This document shows, in pieces, positions 7,487 through 17,272 of a stretch of 64,000 bases of DNA. Each line of letters begins with the position of its first letter. Position 1 is the first letter of the stretch. The position numbers and the translations under genes were made by a program. The stretch spans positions 92,988 through 156,987 of the forward strand of contig CAILCG010000026.1 of assembly GCA_903832665.1 (NCBI GenBank), written 5' to 3'. The stretch is from an uncultured Methanomicrobiales archaeon. Lineage in GTDB: Archaea; Halobacteriota; Methanomicrobia; Methanomicrobiales; Methanospirillaceae. The notes under the pieces were generated by a model, which saw nothing but the letters and a program-made list of their open reading frames with translations, searched no databases and was not told the origin of the DNA.

Positions 7487-9727
7487 CTACCCGTACACCC
7501 GCCGGCAAAGATCGAAGATCTTCTGTGCCGTCTTTTCCCCAATCCCCTTCACCGCGGCGAGCTCCTCCAAGGATGCATTGACAATTTCCTGGATTGACCC
7601 GAAATGCGCGAGCAGTAACCGGGCGTTCTTCATCCCAATCTCCGGGAATGCCGAGATGATATACTCCTGCTCCTCGCGCTGAGAGTGATGGGACTTGTGG
7701 GGGTGCACCTTGCGCTCGCCCCGCTCCCCGTCCTCGCGTTTCGAGAGGACAAAGAGCATCTGGGCGGTATCCTGCTCATCGCGGGTGAAGAGGATCGAAA
7801 CACCCATATCCACCGTGAGGGCCGCCAGCACACCCTTGATCGCATTCGGGTGAAGGTCGCGCTGGGCATAGAGATCCCCGCCCTCGATGATCATCACCGG
7901 GCGGGTAACAGACTCTGCCATTGCTTTTACCTGCCCCAGCAGGTCGCGGTTGATGAGCGTATCGACAAAGTCCCTCGCGGTCTTGCGCTCGACAAGAATA
8001 CGATCACCGATCGCATAGTCGCCGTGAGCGAGGCGCTCGATCCTGATCACGGCGCCCATATTCGAGAGAACCTCCACAACTTTTGAGGAGGTCTCGCGGT
8101 CGTCGATGATGATCTTCGGTCCCTGCGGGGTGAATTCATCGAGAGTCTCCCGTTCCACCACAAGCGGTTGCTGCGAAGCGGCGGGGGAATAACCGCCCAT
8201 GGTCCGCATGCTCTTGTGCATCTGTTTCTCTTTCGATGCGCTGACGTGGCGGAAGACCTCGTCCGAGGTTCCCTTCGTCACCATCACCACGATCTTTCCT
8301 GCGCCGGACCTTCCTGTCCGGCCGCGGCGCTGGATCGACCGGATCTCCGAGGGCACGGCCTCATAGAAGATCACCATGTCGGTCGCCGGGACATCAAGGC
8401 CTTCTTCGCCAACAGAAGTCGCGATCAGCACCTTGAACTCGCCTTCGCGGAACCGGGTGAGAGCAGCGATCTGCTTCTTCTGCGAGAGCCCTTTCTCGGC
8501 ATCCTTGGTTGCCTGTCCCACGAACCGCTCGCTGACGATACCATAGCGGGCAAAGAAGTCCACAAGGAGTTGCACCGTGTCGCGGTATGTGGCAAAGACG
8601 ATGATCCGGCTGTCGGGGTGTGAGACCAGCTGGTCCTGTACGAGCTTCAGGGCGTGTTCGGGTTTCGGGTGCAGTTCCCGGGTCCACCCGAGGGTGCGAT
8701 CGAAGAGTTCCTGGAAGACCGGGTCCTTGACCAGCCGCTGGCTCGCCTTGCTCCCTCCGGCTCCTGTGCCTTCCGCCACCAGCTTTGCGAGATACCCCTT
8801 GAGCACTTCACTTCCCTGCGATTCTGCCAATGTAATGGCATGCCGGAGTTTCATCAGCTCCGCATAGAGCGATGCTCCCGAGTAGGCAGCCGGATCCTGG
8901 TTCTGGATCCGCGCCTGGATCTGGGCATTGATCGCATTGAGCTCTTTCATGGAGAGTTTATCCCGTTTGGGTACGGTAAAGTTCAGGGAAGTGAGGATTG
9001 CAAGCCGGTCCCCGATAAGCGTATTGAGGGAGTGGATGGCTGCCTTGAGGTCGGAGGGGAGAGCGATGGAGAGATACTCCACCTCCCGTTCGAATACATA
9101 CGGGCGGACATCCGGGTCGTTCTCGGTCCGGTTCTCTATGTGGGCGATACCGAGGTTTGAGCAGACGTCCTGAACTTTCTCCTGCACCCCTCCGGGGGAT
9201 GCGGTCATTGCAAGGAGGAGGGGCTTGTCCGCGGTGCCCATATAGCGCTGGGCCAGGAAGACATAGGCATAGTTGCCTACCGCCCTGTGACACTCATCTA
9301 CAATCAGCAGCGTCACATCATTCAGGGTATACCGCCCGGCAAGGAGATCATTTTTGATGACCTGCGGGGTGGCAAGGATCACGGTGGCCCGGTTCCAGTC
9401 GGCGGTTCGCTCAGCCGGGGGTGCTTCACCCGTGAACATCACAAACGGCGATGCGGTACTGCCTTCCCGGGACTTTACCAGCAGGTACTTTTCAAAATAG
9501 CGGAGATGCTGCTCGACGAGCGGCTTGGTTGGGGCAAGCATCAGGATCCTGCCCCCTCCATTATAGAGCCGGGAAGCAGCCACCAGCAGGGACACTGCCG
9601 TCTTGCCCAAACCGGTGGGGAGGATGACCATCGTGTTGGCATCCAGTGCCCGCATCGCAATCGAGAGCTGGTACTCCCGCGATTCGAGACTGTCCGGCTT
9701 GATCAGGGGGTGGCTGATGCTGCTCAT
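7487..9727 (-). CDS. hef: Hef helicase/ERCC4-type nuclease
   Basis: A 746-residue archaeal Hef/FANCM homologue that processes stalled replication forks. The N-terminal SF2 helicase has Walker A 'PTGLGKT' (37-43), 'DECH' (144-147), a 'MTASPGG' motif III, and the C-terminal lobe with 'IQRRGRTGRSG'. The XPF/ERCC4 nuclease begins near 536; 'IIIDDRE' and 'VERKTARDF' supply the catalytic D and ERK (580-582) residues. A tandem helix-hairpin-helix region ('AAVKGIGEKTAQKI') closes the protein. All key residues are present, so both activities are expected. It follows glyS with a 15-nt gap and is probably co-transcribed. Confidence 0.95.
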   Translation of the reverse strand: MSSISHPLIKPDSLESREYQLSIAMRALDANTMVILPTGLGKTAVSLLVAASRLYNGGGRILMLAPTKPLVEQHLRYFEKYLLVKSREGSTASPFVMFTGEAPPAERTADWNRATVILATPQVIKNDLLAGRYTLNDVTLLIVDECHRAVGNYAYVFLAQRYMGTADKPLLLAMTASPGGVQEKVQDVCSNLGIAHIENRTENDPDVRPYVFEREVEYLSIALPSDLKAAIHSLNTLIGDRLAILTSLNFTVPKRDKLSMKELNAINAQIQARIQNQDPAAYSGASLYAELMKLRHAITLAESQGSEVLKGYLAKLVAEGTGAGGSKASQRLVKDPVFQELFDRTLGWTRELHPKPEHALKLVQDQLVSHPDSRIIVFATYRDTVQLLVDFFARYGIVSERFVGQATKDAEKGLSQKKQIAALTRFREGEFKVLIATSVGEEGLDVPATDMVIFYEAVPSEIRSIQRRGRTGRSGAGKIVVMVTKGTSDEVFRHVSASKEKQMHKSMRTMGGYSPAASQQPLVVERETLDEFTPQGPKIIIDDRETSSKVVEVLSNMGAVIRIERLAHGDYAIGDRILVERKTARDFVDTLINRDLLGQVKAMAESVTRPVMIIEGGDLYAQRDLHPNAIKGVLAALTVDMGVSILFTRDEQDTAQMLFVLSKREDGERGERKVHPHKSHHSQREEQEYIISAFPEIGMKNARLLLAHFGSIQEIVNASLEELAAVKGIGEKTAQKIFDLCRRVYG

Positions 9728-9742
9728 GGGGTTGGTAAAAAT

Positions 9743-11467
9743 TTACGTTTCCAGTGCTGAAAACTTCAGGCTGCCATCGACAAGGGCTGTGACGGTAGCG
9801 GGAATCCTGTCGATCGCAATCCGTACCTGCTTCATACTGTCCCGGTCCCGGAGGGTAACGGTCTGGTTCTCTTTCGTATCGTAATCCACCGTGATGCAGA
9901 AGGGAGTACCGATTTCATCCTGTCTCCTGTAACGCCGGCCTATTGCCCCGCTGTCATCATATTCAGCAAGGATACCGGCCTTGTGAAGCGTGCGGGTGAT
10001 GGTATCGGCGATCTCCTCCAGACCATCCCGGGTCATGAGCGGGAAGACCGCGACCTGGATGGGGGCCACGTTGGGGGAGAAGCGCATCACCGTGCGGGCT
10101 TCGCCGTCGGCAACATCTTCATCATAGGCCCCTTCGAGCACCGCGTAACACATGCGGTCGATACCGTACGAGGGTTCGATGACGTGAGGAACAATATCCT
10201 CGCCCCGTATGTCAATGATCTCATCGCGGACCTCGAACAGGTCAGCGGGAATATGGATCTTCTCGCCATCAACTTCTACATCAGCGCCATCGGCCGTGGG
10301 GGTTGCAACGGCAAGAGCTTCAAAGATCGCCTTTGCTTTCGTGCGGTACTGTTTACCCAGTACGCTCATATTCGGGATGATCCGTCTCCGGGGAACCTTC
10401 TTTGGCTCATCGTACTGGATGAAGACCGTCATCGGGGTGCCGCTCTCGTTGGCATGGGCATTTAAGTCATAATCCGTGCGGTCGGCGAGACCAACCGTCT
10501 CAACCCAGCCGAACCGGTCGGAGCGGATCTCGGCATCCCAGCAATCGGTAGCATAGTGAGCCCGCTCCTCGGGCAGGTGCTGCCGGAAACGGAGCCGGTC
10601 GGGTTTTATGCCGATCGTTACGAGTAGGTGATGGGTAAGGGCCACGTAGTAGGCGAGGTATTCATTGGCGATAACTCCCTTGTCAACGGCTTCCCGCATC
10701 GACATTGAGACTGCATCCTCGAATTTCTCCTGTTGGACGTACGTGAGCAGTGGCATCGTGTAGTTGGCGTAGCGTTTGAACGAGGGGTGGTGATTCTTCT
10801 CGTTCGGATGAACAAAGATCTCGGCTTCTGCCTGGGTGAACTCCCGGAGCCGGATCATACCCTGGCGGGGAGAGATCTCATTACGGTAGGACTTGCCGAT
10901 CTGAACTGCACCAAACGGCAGTTTGTCCCGGTAGAACCGGAGCAGGCGGGAGAAATCCACAAACATCCCCTGTGCCGTCTCGGGACGCAGGTACCCGACA
11001 CGCTGGGAACCCGGACCGATCGTTGTCTGGAACATGAGGTTGAAATTGAAGACCTCGACGTTACCGAGAACTTCCTCGCAGGCCATGCAGGCACAGGGGG
11101 CGATCGCTGCGGCAAGTTCCTCATTTTTCATAATGGAAGGATTCTTTACCCCGCCGGCTTCTGCCACGTGGTCCGCCCGGAGGAACTCCTTGCAGTGCGG
11201 GCACTGGCACATCTTGTCAGAAAATCCCTTTACGTGACCAGAAGCGATAAAAATTGCTTCCTGCCCGATCGTGGGGCATTCAATTTCATAGTAGCCTTCC
11301 TGGATGACGTAAAAATCCCGCCAGATTTTTTCGACCCGCCGCTTCATCATCGCGCCCAGCGGGCCGTAGTCGATGAAGCCCGCCACTGCGCCGTAGCATT
11401 CGGATGTGGGCCAGATGAACCCGCGGCGTTTGGCAAGCTCCATCACATTTTCAAATACGTCGCTCAT
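9743..11467 (-). CDS. glyS: Glycyl-tRNA synthetase, archaeal/eukaryal alpha2 type
   Basis: A 574-residue class II synthetase that charges tRNA-Gly. Visible features are the N-terminal 'YGPLGAMMKRRVE' motif 1 region, a zinc-type insert with two Cys pairs (CQCPHC near 88 and CACMAC near 126), motif 2 'SYRNEISPRQGMIRLREF', motif 3 'PSYGIDRMCYAVLEGAY', and a C-terminal anticodon-binding domain ('VAVFPL...ILAEYDDSGAIGRRYRRQDEIGTPFCI' region). The length matches the archaeal family. The ATG at 11467 is preceded by a GGGATC stretch. First gene of an operon with hef. Confidence 0.96.
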   Translation of the reverse strand: MSDVFENVMELAKRRGFIWPTSECYGAVAGFIDYGPLGAMMKRRVEKIWRDFYVIQEGYYEIECPTIGQEAIFIASGHVKGFSDKMCQCPHCKEFLRADHVAEAGGVKNPSIMKNEELAAAIAPCACMACEEVLGNVEVFNFNLMFQTTIGPGSQRVGYLRPETAQGMFVDFSRLLRFYRDKLPFGAVQIGKSYRNEISPRQGMIRLREFTQAEAEIFVHPNEKNHHPSFKRYANYTMPLLTYVQQEKFEDAVSMSMREAVDKGVIANEYLAYYVALTHHLLVTIGIKPDRLRFRQHLPEERAHYATDCWDAEIRSDRFGWVETVGLADRTDYDLNAHANESGTPMTVFIQYDEPKKVPRRRIIPNMSVLGKQYRTKAKAIFEALAVATPTADGADVEVDGEKIHIPADLFEVRDEIIDIRGEDIVPHVIEPSYGIDRMCYAVLEGAYDEDVADGEARTVMRFSPNVAPIQVAVFPLMTRDGLEEIADTITRTLHKAGILAEYDDSGAIGRRYRRQDEIGTPFCITVDYDTKENQTVTLRDRDSMKQVRIAIDRIPATVTALVDGSLKFSALET

Positions 11468-11791
11468 GGTGATCCCTGATCAATATCTCACTACCATTGC
11501 ACAACTGACGACAAAAAGACTCTCATCCGGTACTGCACCTGCCGGGGCATCGCACAGATGTTAATCAAAGTGTATTACAATCCGCATGCAGGTACCAGTT
11601 GACCATGAGTTTGATGAGAAATTGAGATAAAAAAAATGCGCGTCAGATTGGGCGATTTGGATGTGAAACAGCACCCGCGATCATGCGCATTTAAACACCA
11701 ATTTAAAGGTCTTTTGGTCAAACAAAGCGTAAAGATAGGATTAAATAGTTCACGAAGTATTGTATATCCTAATCCCAGTACGGGGTATGCA
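11468..11791. other. Divergent promoter region between glyS and the Cmi4-like gene
   Basis: No gene or repeat is seen in these 324 bases. The right half is A/T-rich and carries a TTAAATA element at 11741-11747, about 45 nt before the start at 11792, which is a plausible TATA box for the rightward gene. Confidence 0.5.
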
Positions 11792-12400
11792 ATGACCGAA
11801 GACAAACGCAAGGCACATCTCTTAAAACTCTTCAGCTCCATGTCGGGCAAGACCAAGATAGTCGAGCCGATGAAAAATATCCATGGTACTTTGAGAGACA
11901 GCGACGCGATCGAACGAGAGGTCGCCCTCGTCATGAGAGAGATCACGGAACAGGGAATCTTCAAGACCTCATTAAAGCCGATCCAGCTTGCCAAACTCGT
12001 CACGTTATTCTACGCTGGCAGAAATGACACTGAGATCGCCAGGGAACTGGGTGATGAGAAGTTGTCAAAGACGGTAGCCCGGGCAAGAGTCCGGCTCAAG
12101 CTCTTCCGCGAGCTTGATTTCAAGATGCCCTTTGACAAGATGAAGATGGAAGAACTTATCACGTCCGGCAAGACCATGAAGGAAGTTTCCGAAGAGCTTG
12201 GAGTGAGTCCTTCAACGCTCCGTGAATACCGCCATGTGATCGAAGAACAGGAAGACCCGACGATTGATCCGTACATCGACCGCATCCGCGACGTTATGGA
12301 AGACCGCGACCTGACCGAGCAGATGACCCGGAGAGTAACTGCGGACAGTCTTGGGGACTCCATCGATATCACCGAAGCTGAACTGATAGATGTAACGTAA
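11792..12400 (+). CDS. Cmi4-like helix-turn-helix protein
   Basis: A 202-residue, highly charged protein resembling haloarchaeal 'conditioned medium-induced protein 4', a conserved euryarchaeal family of unknown role. Two sigma-factor-like helix-turn-helix segments are visible: 'FYAGRNDTEIARELGDEKLS' near residues 75-95 and 'TMKEVSEELGVSPSTLREYR' near 130-150. The C-terminus is acidic. I chose the ATG at 11792 rather than an upstream in-frame start at 11636 because the TATA box at 11741 and a GGGGT site fit it, and the upstream residues are not family-like. Likely a DNA-binding regulator; the target is unknown. Confidence 0.75.
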   Translation: MTEDKRKAHLLKLFSSMSGKTKIVEPMKNIHGTLRDSDAIEREVALVMREITEQGIFKTSLKPIQLAKLVTLFYAGRNDTEIARELGDEKLSKTVARARVRLKLFRELDFKMPFDKMKMEELITSGKTMKEVSEELGVSPSTLREYRHVIEEQEDPTIDPYIDRIRDVMEDRDLTEQMTRRVTADSLGDSIDITEAELIDVT

Positions 12401-12514
12401 AGGCCGATCCTTTACCAACATCAGACCTTTTTTAGCCGTGGGCGCTCTTTTTCAAAATCACCTGAGCCGTGACCCAATGGCAAATTTCATTCGATAGGCA
12501 GCAGATCTGCATAT

Positions 12515-13177
12515 ATGCAACTCACCTGGCTCGGACATTCGTGCGTGCTGCTTACCGGTTCAAAAAAAGTGCTCATCGATCCCTTCATTAACAGCGGCAG
12601 TGTAGCGGGAACAGATCCGGACATTGTGGCAGTGACACACGGTCATGCAGATCACCTGGGTGAGGCCGTTGCCCTCAACCGGAAGACAGTTGCCATCACC
12701 GAGATCGCCCGGTACCTGAAGGCAAAGGGCCTGCCCGCTGAAAGTATGAACATCGGGGGAACAATCGTTGTTGACGGGGTCTCTTTTACCATGACTGCCG
12801 CGATGCACTCGAGTAGCATCGAAGAAGCGGGACCGGGTTATTCTGCCGGATCCCCTGCCGGATTTGTTATCGGTATGGATGGGGTGAAGATCTACCATGC
12901 AGGGGATACAGCACTCTTCTCGGACATGAAACTGATCGGGGATCTCTATCACCCGGATATCGCACTTCTCCCGATTGGCGGGCGCTTTACGATGGGAACT
13001 GCCGAAGCGATGATGGCAGCAAATTTCATCGGGGCAAAAACGGTCATCCCTATCCATTATAATACCTGGGAGAGGATTGCTGCGGATCCTGTACCGTTCA
13101 AAAAGGCGATCGAGCGGACAACCGACATCAAAGTACAGATCCTGAAACCCGGAGAGAGTATACAGACCGGGTCATGA
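12515..13177 (+). CDS. UPF0173 metal-dependent hydrolase (metallo-beta-lactamase fold)
   Basis: A 220-residue single-domain metallo-beta-lactamase protein. Zinc ligands are visible: 'THGHADHLGE' (HxHxDH) near 45-55, a His in the 'MHSSSIEEAGPG' segment near 101, 'YHAGDTALF' (Asp ligand) near 133, and 'PIHYNTW' near 180. 'LTWLGHSC' at the very start is typical of UPF0173. The family hydrolyses unknown, possibly phosphoester or lactone, substrates in the cytoplasm. It stands alone, 114 nt after the preceding gene. Confidence 0.88.
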   Translation: MQLTWLGHSCVLLTGSKKVLIDPFINSGSVAGTDPDIVAVTHGHADHLGEAVALNRKTVAITEIARYLKAKGLPAESMNIGGTIVVDGVSFTMTAAMHSSSIEEAGPGYSAGSPAGFVIGMDGVKIYHAGDTALFSDMKLIGDLYHPDIALLPIGGRFTMGTAEAMMAANFIGAKTVIPIHYNTWERIAADPVPFKKAIERTTDIKVQILKPGESIQTGS

Positions 13178-13213
13178 TCTCCTCTGTCCGGACCGTCACC
13201 GCACGGAACTATG

Positions 13214-13226
13214 AAAAATATATATA
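13214..13226 (+). promoter_or_regulatory. TATA box for the small zinc-ribbon gene
   Basis: An AAAAATATATATA element lies about 50 nt before the ATG at 13275, consistent with an archaeal promoter and a leader of roughly 25 nt. Confidence 0.55.
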
Positions 13227-13274
13227 GATAGGCAAAGATGATCTCCGCAACAAAAATTCACCCGGTGCATTACC

Positions 13275-13400
13275 ATGTCCAACTGTTCGAAGTGCGGTTC
13301 AAAAAATACCGAGTGGACAGACTGCAAGACCGTCAATGATAAGACGATTGTTGTCTGCATCTGCAATGATTGTAAACATACCTGGGAGCAGGGGCTGTAG
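13275..13400 (+). CDS. Small zinc-ribbon protein, 41 residues
   Basis: A short gene easily missed by length cut-offs. The product has two Cys pairs, 'CSKCGSKNTEW' at residues 4-14 and 'CICNDCKHTWEQG' at 29-41, the arrangement of a TFIIS/RpoM-like zinc ribbon, with the usual Trp near the end. A TATA box precedes it. It may bind nucleic acid or act as a small metal-binding factor; nothing in the neighbourhood says which. Confidence 0.7.
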   Translation: MSNCSKCGSKNTEWTDCKTVNDKTIVVCICNDCKHTWEQGL

Positions 13401-13615
13401 CAGACAAACGGGACCGGGGAAATCCGCTCAATCATACGTATCCTCAAAGGCATAGCGCTTTTTTTCCGGATATATTTTTAGGATGCATTCTGCAGGTTTT
13501 CCGATAGATTCCCGAATATACCATTAACGGGATCCGGAAGGTACGAACCGGTGGTAATTCGGTAAATCACCAACCCGAAGACTAAATGAGGTTCCGGAAC
13601 AAAACGGCTGTACAT

Positions 13616-14581
13616 ATGCAGACTCATCATAACACTCTCGTGCGCTGCCTGTTTGCCCTTGCGTGCCTCTTCCTTATCACCGGGGTATCCGCTGCGTCAA
13701 TTCAGGCATCTGTCGGGGAGATCATCCCTCTGTCGGGATATTCCTATGGCAGCCAGACGGTCTATCTCTTCTTGACCGGGCCCAATCTCCCGGTGAACGG
13801 GGTGGCCCTGAATGACATTACCAAACATGCGGACCAGGGGTATTTTACCCGCGTGCAGGTCGACGGGGATGACCACTGGAGTTATAAATGGGGTACGGGA
13901 AACCTCGGGGGACGACTCGATTCAGGCACCTACACGATCTGGGTAGTCAACGGACCCAACGACTTATCCCACCTGAGCCAGGCCGATTACAGCACGATCT
14001 CAGTTACGCTGGGAAAACCCTCGATCTCTGTTGATCAGCCCGCAGTACCGGGCACCATGGACCTCAAGTCCGTTCCCGATGGGGCTTCTGTAACGATGGA
14101 GGAAAAATACCTGGGTAAGACACCACTCACCCTTTCAGGACTTAATCCGGGCACCTATACGGTCACATTCTCGGCGTTCGGGTACCAGAAATTTGTCACG
14201 CAGATTCCCGTTGTTGCCGGGGGAATATCCGATGTGACCGCTAACCTTGTTCCGGATCAGGGAGCTCTCGCTATTACCTCGGTCCCCGCCGGGGCAGGTG
14301 TACAGGTGGATGGAGGCTCTACCGGGATCACACCGGTTATCGCAGGAAATCTCACCAGCGGAAATCATACGGTAGCAGTTTCCCTGGAAGGTTACCAGCC
14401 TTGGCAACAGACCGTGACGCTTCTCCCGGGACAGATCCTGCCGGTTGCGATCAATCTTTCTCCGGTATCCCCGCAAAAGACAGCAGCCGCGACAACGCCC
14501 AAGTCCGGACCAGCCCCGGCCCCGCTCATTGCGGGGTTTTTGGCAATAATGGGTATTCTCCACTATGTGCGGAGACATTGA
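13616..14581 (+). CDS. Surface protein with DUF3821-like and two PEGA domains
   Basis: A 321-residue exported protein. The ATG at 13616 starts a good signal peptide (core 'CLFALACLFLITG', cleavage after 'VSA'); an in-frame ATG 30 nt upstream would spoil it. Residues 22-145 resemble DUF3821, common in Methanomicrobiales surface proteins. Two PEGA domains follow ('GTMDLKSVPDGASVTME...' and 'GALAITSVPAGAGVQVDG...'), each about 68 residues with the 'GYQ' turn. A Thr/Pro linker and a C-terminal hydrophobic helix with a short basic tail anchor it. Likely a cell-envelope or adhesion protein. Confidence 0.82.
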   Translation: MQTHHNTLVRCLFALACLFLITGVSAASIQASVGEIIPLSGYSYGSQTVYLFLTGPNLPVNGVALNDITKHADQGYFTRVQVDGDDHWSYKWGTGNLGGRLDSGTYTIWVVNGPNDLSHLSQADYSTISVTLGKPSISVDQPAVPGTMDLKSVPDGASVTMEEKYLGKTPLTLSGLNPGTYTVTFSAFGYQKFVTQIPVVAGGISDVTANLVPDQGALAITSVPAGAGVQVDGGSTGITPVIAGNLTSGNHTVAVSLEGYQPWQQTVTLLPGQILPVAINLSPVSPQKTAAATTPKSGPAPAPLIAGFLAIMGILHYVRRH

Positions 14582-14698
14582 ACAACCTTCAATCACCATA
14601 TGCCATATTTTACCCCGAAAAACCGGATTGAAACCGGTGAGTGCTAAAAGCAGGGTAATATATATCGATGAATGGGCAACCGGAAAGGGGGAGTCTGC

Positions 14699-14926
14699 AT
14701 GAGTGCAAGTATCTTTGAGATCCTGATGGCAGTGGGGCTGGGTACCATAGCCGGAACCGGCATTGGCCTGCTCATCGGGTTTGTAACAAAACAGCAGAAG
14801 AGTGAATGGTCTGCCATGACCCGGAAGAAAAAAACGATCAATATCGCACTCGTACTCTTTTTTTCCGCAGTGTGTAGTGCAGGAATTGCGTGGTATATGT
14901 TTACCGGATCTCAAACTGCGCTATGA
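14699..14926 (+). CDS. Small two-helix membrane protein
   Basis: A 75-residue protein with two transmembrane helices at about 4-26 and 48-68 joined by a basic loop ('KKKT'). The first helix is Gly-rich ('GLGTIAGTGIGLLIGF'). I place the start at 14699, where an AGGGGGAG site lies 7 nt upstream and a TATATAT promoter at 14656-14665 fits; an in-frame upstream ATG at 14672 would place the promoter too close. No family recognised. Confidence 0.65.
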   Translation: MSASIFEILMAVGLGTIAGTGIGLLIGFVTKQQKSEWSAMTRKKKTINIALVLFFSAVCSAGIAWYMFTGSQTAL

Positions 14927-15063
14927 CAATCGGATTTGTTCGATCAATCCTAAGCGGATAATTATTACTAAAAAAAATATCTTACCCTCCGGCAGATTCC
15001 AGAATATTTTTTGGCTACCATTGACCATACAGGAAGAAAAAAGTTTTTTTTAAGGCCAATAGC

Positions 15064-15729
15064 CTATTCAAGCCACCGGGTTACATCTTCCACCGGGGGA
15101 CGGATGGAGGGGGAGAGTTCATCTGCCGCGTACCCGACAGCGCACCCCATCAGTTCCCATTCGCCCGCAGGAATTCCCAGGATTTTGCAGAACTCTGGAT
15201 TGCCCGACATCTGGGAAGTGATCGAAACGATCTGGAACCCCAGTTCAAGCGCCGTTGCCTTCAGCCACATATTCTCCAGGCAGTGTGCAAGCGACTGGAG
15301 TTCAACGGGGGGGAACCCCTTGCGTTCGGCCACGACGATGTAATACGGCGCATTGCCCACACCGGGAACCCGTCCCATCTTCCGGATCATACCGAGGCGC
15401 TGGACAAAGGAGACTGCCTTTTCGCGGAGCACCGGGTTCTGTTCCATCTCCCGCTCCAGTCCCTGCGCCATGACCGTGACCTGGTCCATGACAAGGGGTA
15501 TGGCTGCATCCAGGCTCCGGGATCCCCTCTTCATCACAAAGAAACGCCGGAAGTAATCTTTCGATCCCCCGATTGCAGCGGCTGCATAGGGAGCCAGCAA
15601 TCCTGCGTGAAGAATACGGCGGATCTCATCTTCATCGGGAAACTCGGGCCTGAACTGCCGGTAGGAACGGCGGTCAGCAAGGATCTGGTCAAGGTGCATA
15701 TTTTTCTGGTCGAAAATCTCGTCGCACAT
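15064..15729 (-). CDS. Nitroreductase-family FMN protein
   Basis: A 221-residue flavoprotein of the nitroreductase superfamily. It shows the N-terminal FMN-phosphate motif 'DRRSYRQFRPE', the 'ILHAGLLAPYAAAA' helix, 'QSLAHCLENMWLKATALELG' and 'ILGIPAGEWELMGCAVGY' near the C-terminus, all standard for the fold. It probably reduces a quinone, nitro compound or flavin substrate with NAD(P)H. An internal Met (about residue 11) could be the start. It stands alone, convergent with nothing nearby. Confidence 0.85.
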   Translation of the reverse strand: MCDEIFDQKNMHLDQILADRRSYRQFRPEFPDEDEIRRILHAGLLAPYAAAAIGGSKDYFRRFFVMKRGSRSLDAAIPLVMDQVTVMAQGLEREMEQNPVLREKAVSFVQRLGMIRKMGRVPGVGNAPYYIVVAERKGFPPVELQSLAHCLENMWLKATALELGFQIVSITSQMSGNPEFCKILGIPAGEWELMGCAVGYAADELSPSIRPPVEDVTRWLE

Positions 15730-15805
15730 ACAAATTTCCTTTCAAAGGTGTTTGCATGGCGGGCTATTGAAGCTTGCCGACAGGGAATGATAAGGACCTT
15801 TCGGG

Positions 15806-16402
15806 TTATCGATGAATCGCATGCAGTAAGCCCATCACCCCAAGGGCAGCATGCACGGGTTTCCTTTCGATCTCAAAATCGTAATGCACACCGATATAAT
15901 CGAGGAGGGCCGGGTTCGGGCGACCCCCGATAGGTGGCTGGTGCAATTCCATCTCAATCCTCCTGATGCCCGCAAGCTCCGGGGGATGGATCAACCACTC
16001 CGCACCTTCACAGTCACATTTCAAAAAATCGCAGCCACCCACACGTTCTAGGATCATTTTCAGAGTATAGGTAGAGGCGCTTACCTGCTGGTCATCCCAG
16101 CAGATCACTGCCGGTTTCCCATTGCCAAGTCCCCCCTCCAGCACCCGTACTGAAACATTATTTGCCCGGATATTGTCCCGGAGCAGGGCAGTTGTGACCG
16201 GCTCAACGGCAGTTACCTGCCGGGCAAAGCGGGCTGCACGGATGCAGAACGCCCCGACATTTGCACCAATATCCACCACCCGGTCTTCCGGCAGGATGTC
16301 ATTGAACCGGTACTCGCTCACTTCAGTAATCTGGCGAAACGGTGCGTCCCGTGACAGGAAGGTTACTACTTCATCTTCGGGAAAACGGGAGGAGGGACAC
16401 AT
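15806..16402 (-). CDS. FkbM-like SAM-dependent methyltransferase
   Basis: A 198-residue class I methyltransferase with motif I 'VVDIGANVGAFCIRAA' near 42-57, an acidic 'AVEPV' post-I motif, and 'FLKCDCEGAEW' near 127, the FkbM signature with its acidic pair. FkbM proteins O-methylate sugars or small molecules. It starts just after the pirin gene on the same strand (27-nt gap), so the two may share a transcript. Confidence 0.8.
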   Translation of the reverse strand: MCPSSRFPEDEVVTFLSRDAPFRQITEVSEYRFNDILPEDRVVDIGANVGAFCIRAARFARQVTAVEPVTTALLRDNIRANNVSVRVLEGGLGNGKPAVICWDDQQVSASTYTLKMILERVGGCDFLKCDCEGAEWLIHPPELAGIRRIEMELHQPPIGGRPNPALLDYIGVHYDFEIERKPVHAALGVMGLLHAIHR

Positions 16403-16429
16403 CGGGCAGTGCCTTGATTGTACCGGAGA

Positions 16430-17272
16430 TTATGCTTTTGTTTTGATAAAAGTCCCTTCCTCATATTCTTTAAACGCCAGGCGCAGTTCATCCCGGGTAT
16501 TCATAACGATAGGTCCGCGCCATGCGACGGGCTCACGGATGGGTTTTCCGCTGATGAAAAGGAACCGGAAACCCTTTTCAAACGATTGTGCCCAGATGGA
16601 ATCTCCATCGCTGAACAGGACCAGGTCACGGTTGGTGACGCGATATCCCTCTTTGATATCGAAGGTGCCTTCGCCCCCGATCACGTAGGCCATTGCGGTG
16701 TGACCCGCCTTTACTTCGTGGGAAAAAACCGAGTCGGGACCAAGGGTGACATCCAGGTACTGGGGATCGGCAATGATATCCCGGACGGGACCCTTTACCC
16801 CGTCAACTACCCCGCAAATCACCCGAATCGTGATGCCCTTCTGCGGTGTGACCACGGGAATATCTTCATTTTTTATTTCCTGGTAACGGGGTTTCATCAT
16901 CTTGCCGGACCGGGGCAGGTTCACCCAGAGCTGGAACCCCCCCATACGGCCATTCATCGGTTGGGGCATTTCAGAATGGATGATGCCCGACCCCGCGGTC
17001 ATCCACTGAACATCCCCGGCATTGACGCTGCCTGCGTTACCCATGCTGTCGGTATGTTCCACCGAGCCATTGAGCATATACGTGACGGTTTCGATACCCC
17101 GGTGCGGGTGGGAGGGAAATCCTGCCAGGTAATCTTCGGGGCGGGGTGAGCGGAAATCATCCAGCATCAGGAACGGGTCAAACTGGGGAACTTCATAGTA
17201 CCCGAACGCCCGGTGCAGCCGGACTCCCGCTCCTTCCACTGTTGCATATGCTGAAAGGATTCTTTCCATCAT
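16430..17272 (-). CDS. Pirin-family cupin protein
   Basis: A bicupin of about 280 residues. Pirin signatures are clear: 'GVRLHRAFG', 'DPFLMLDDFR', 'FPSHPHRGIETVTYMLNG' (metal-binding His residues), 'DVQWMTAGSGIIHSEMP'. Some pirins have quercetinase activity or act as redox-sensing cofactors. I start at the paired ATGs at 17272/17269; the frame stays open to 17368, but the extra residues are not pirin-like and run into the divergent trm5 promoter. Confidence 0.88.
   Translation of the reverse strand: MMERILSAYATVEGAGVRLHRAFGYYEVPQFDPFLMLDDFRSPRPEDYLAGFPSHPHRGIETVTYMLNGSVEHTDSMGNAGSVNAGDVQWMTAGSGIIHSEMPQPMNGRMGGFQLWVNLPRSGKMMKPRYQEIKNEDIPVVTPQKGITIRVICGVVDGVKGPVRDIIADPQYLDVTLGPDSVFSHEVKAGHTAMAYVIGGEGTFDIKEGYRVTNRDLVLFSDGDSIWAQSFEKGFRFLFISGKPIREPVAWRGPIVMNTRDELRLAFKEYEEGTFIKTKA

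Noticed and set aside
11636..11791. Upstream in-frame extension of the Cmi4-like gene
   Set aside because: The TATA box at 11741 lies inside it, and the residues are not like the family start.
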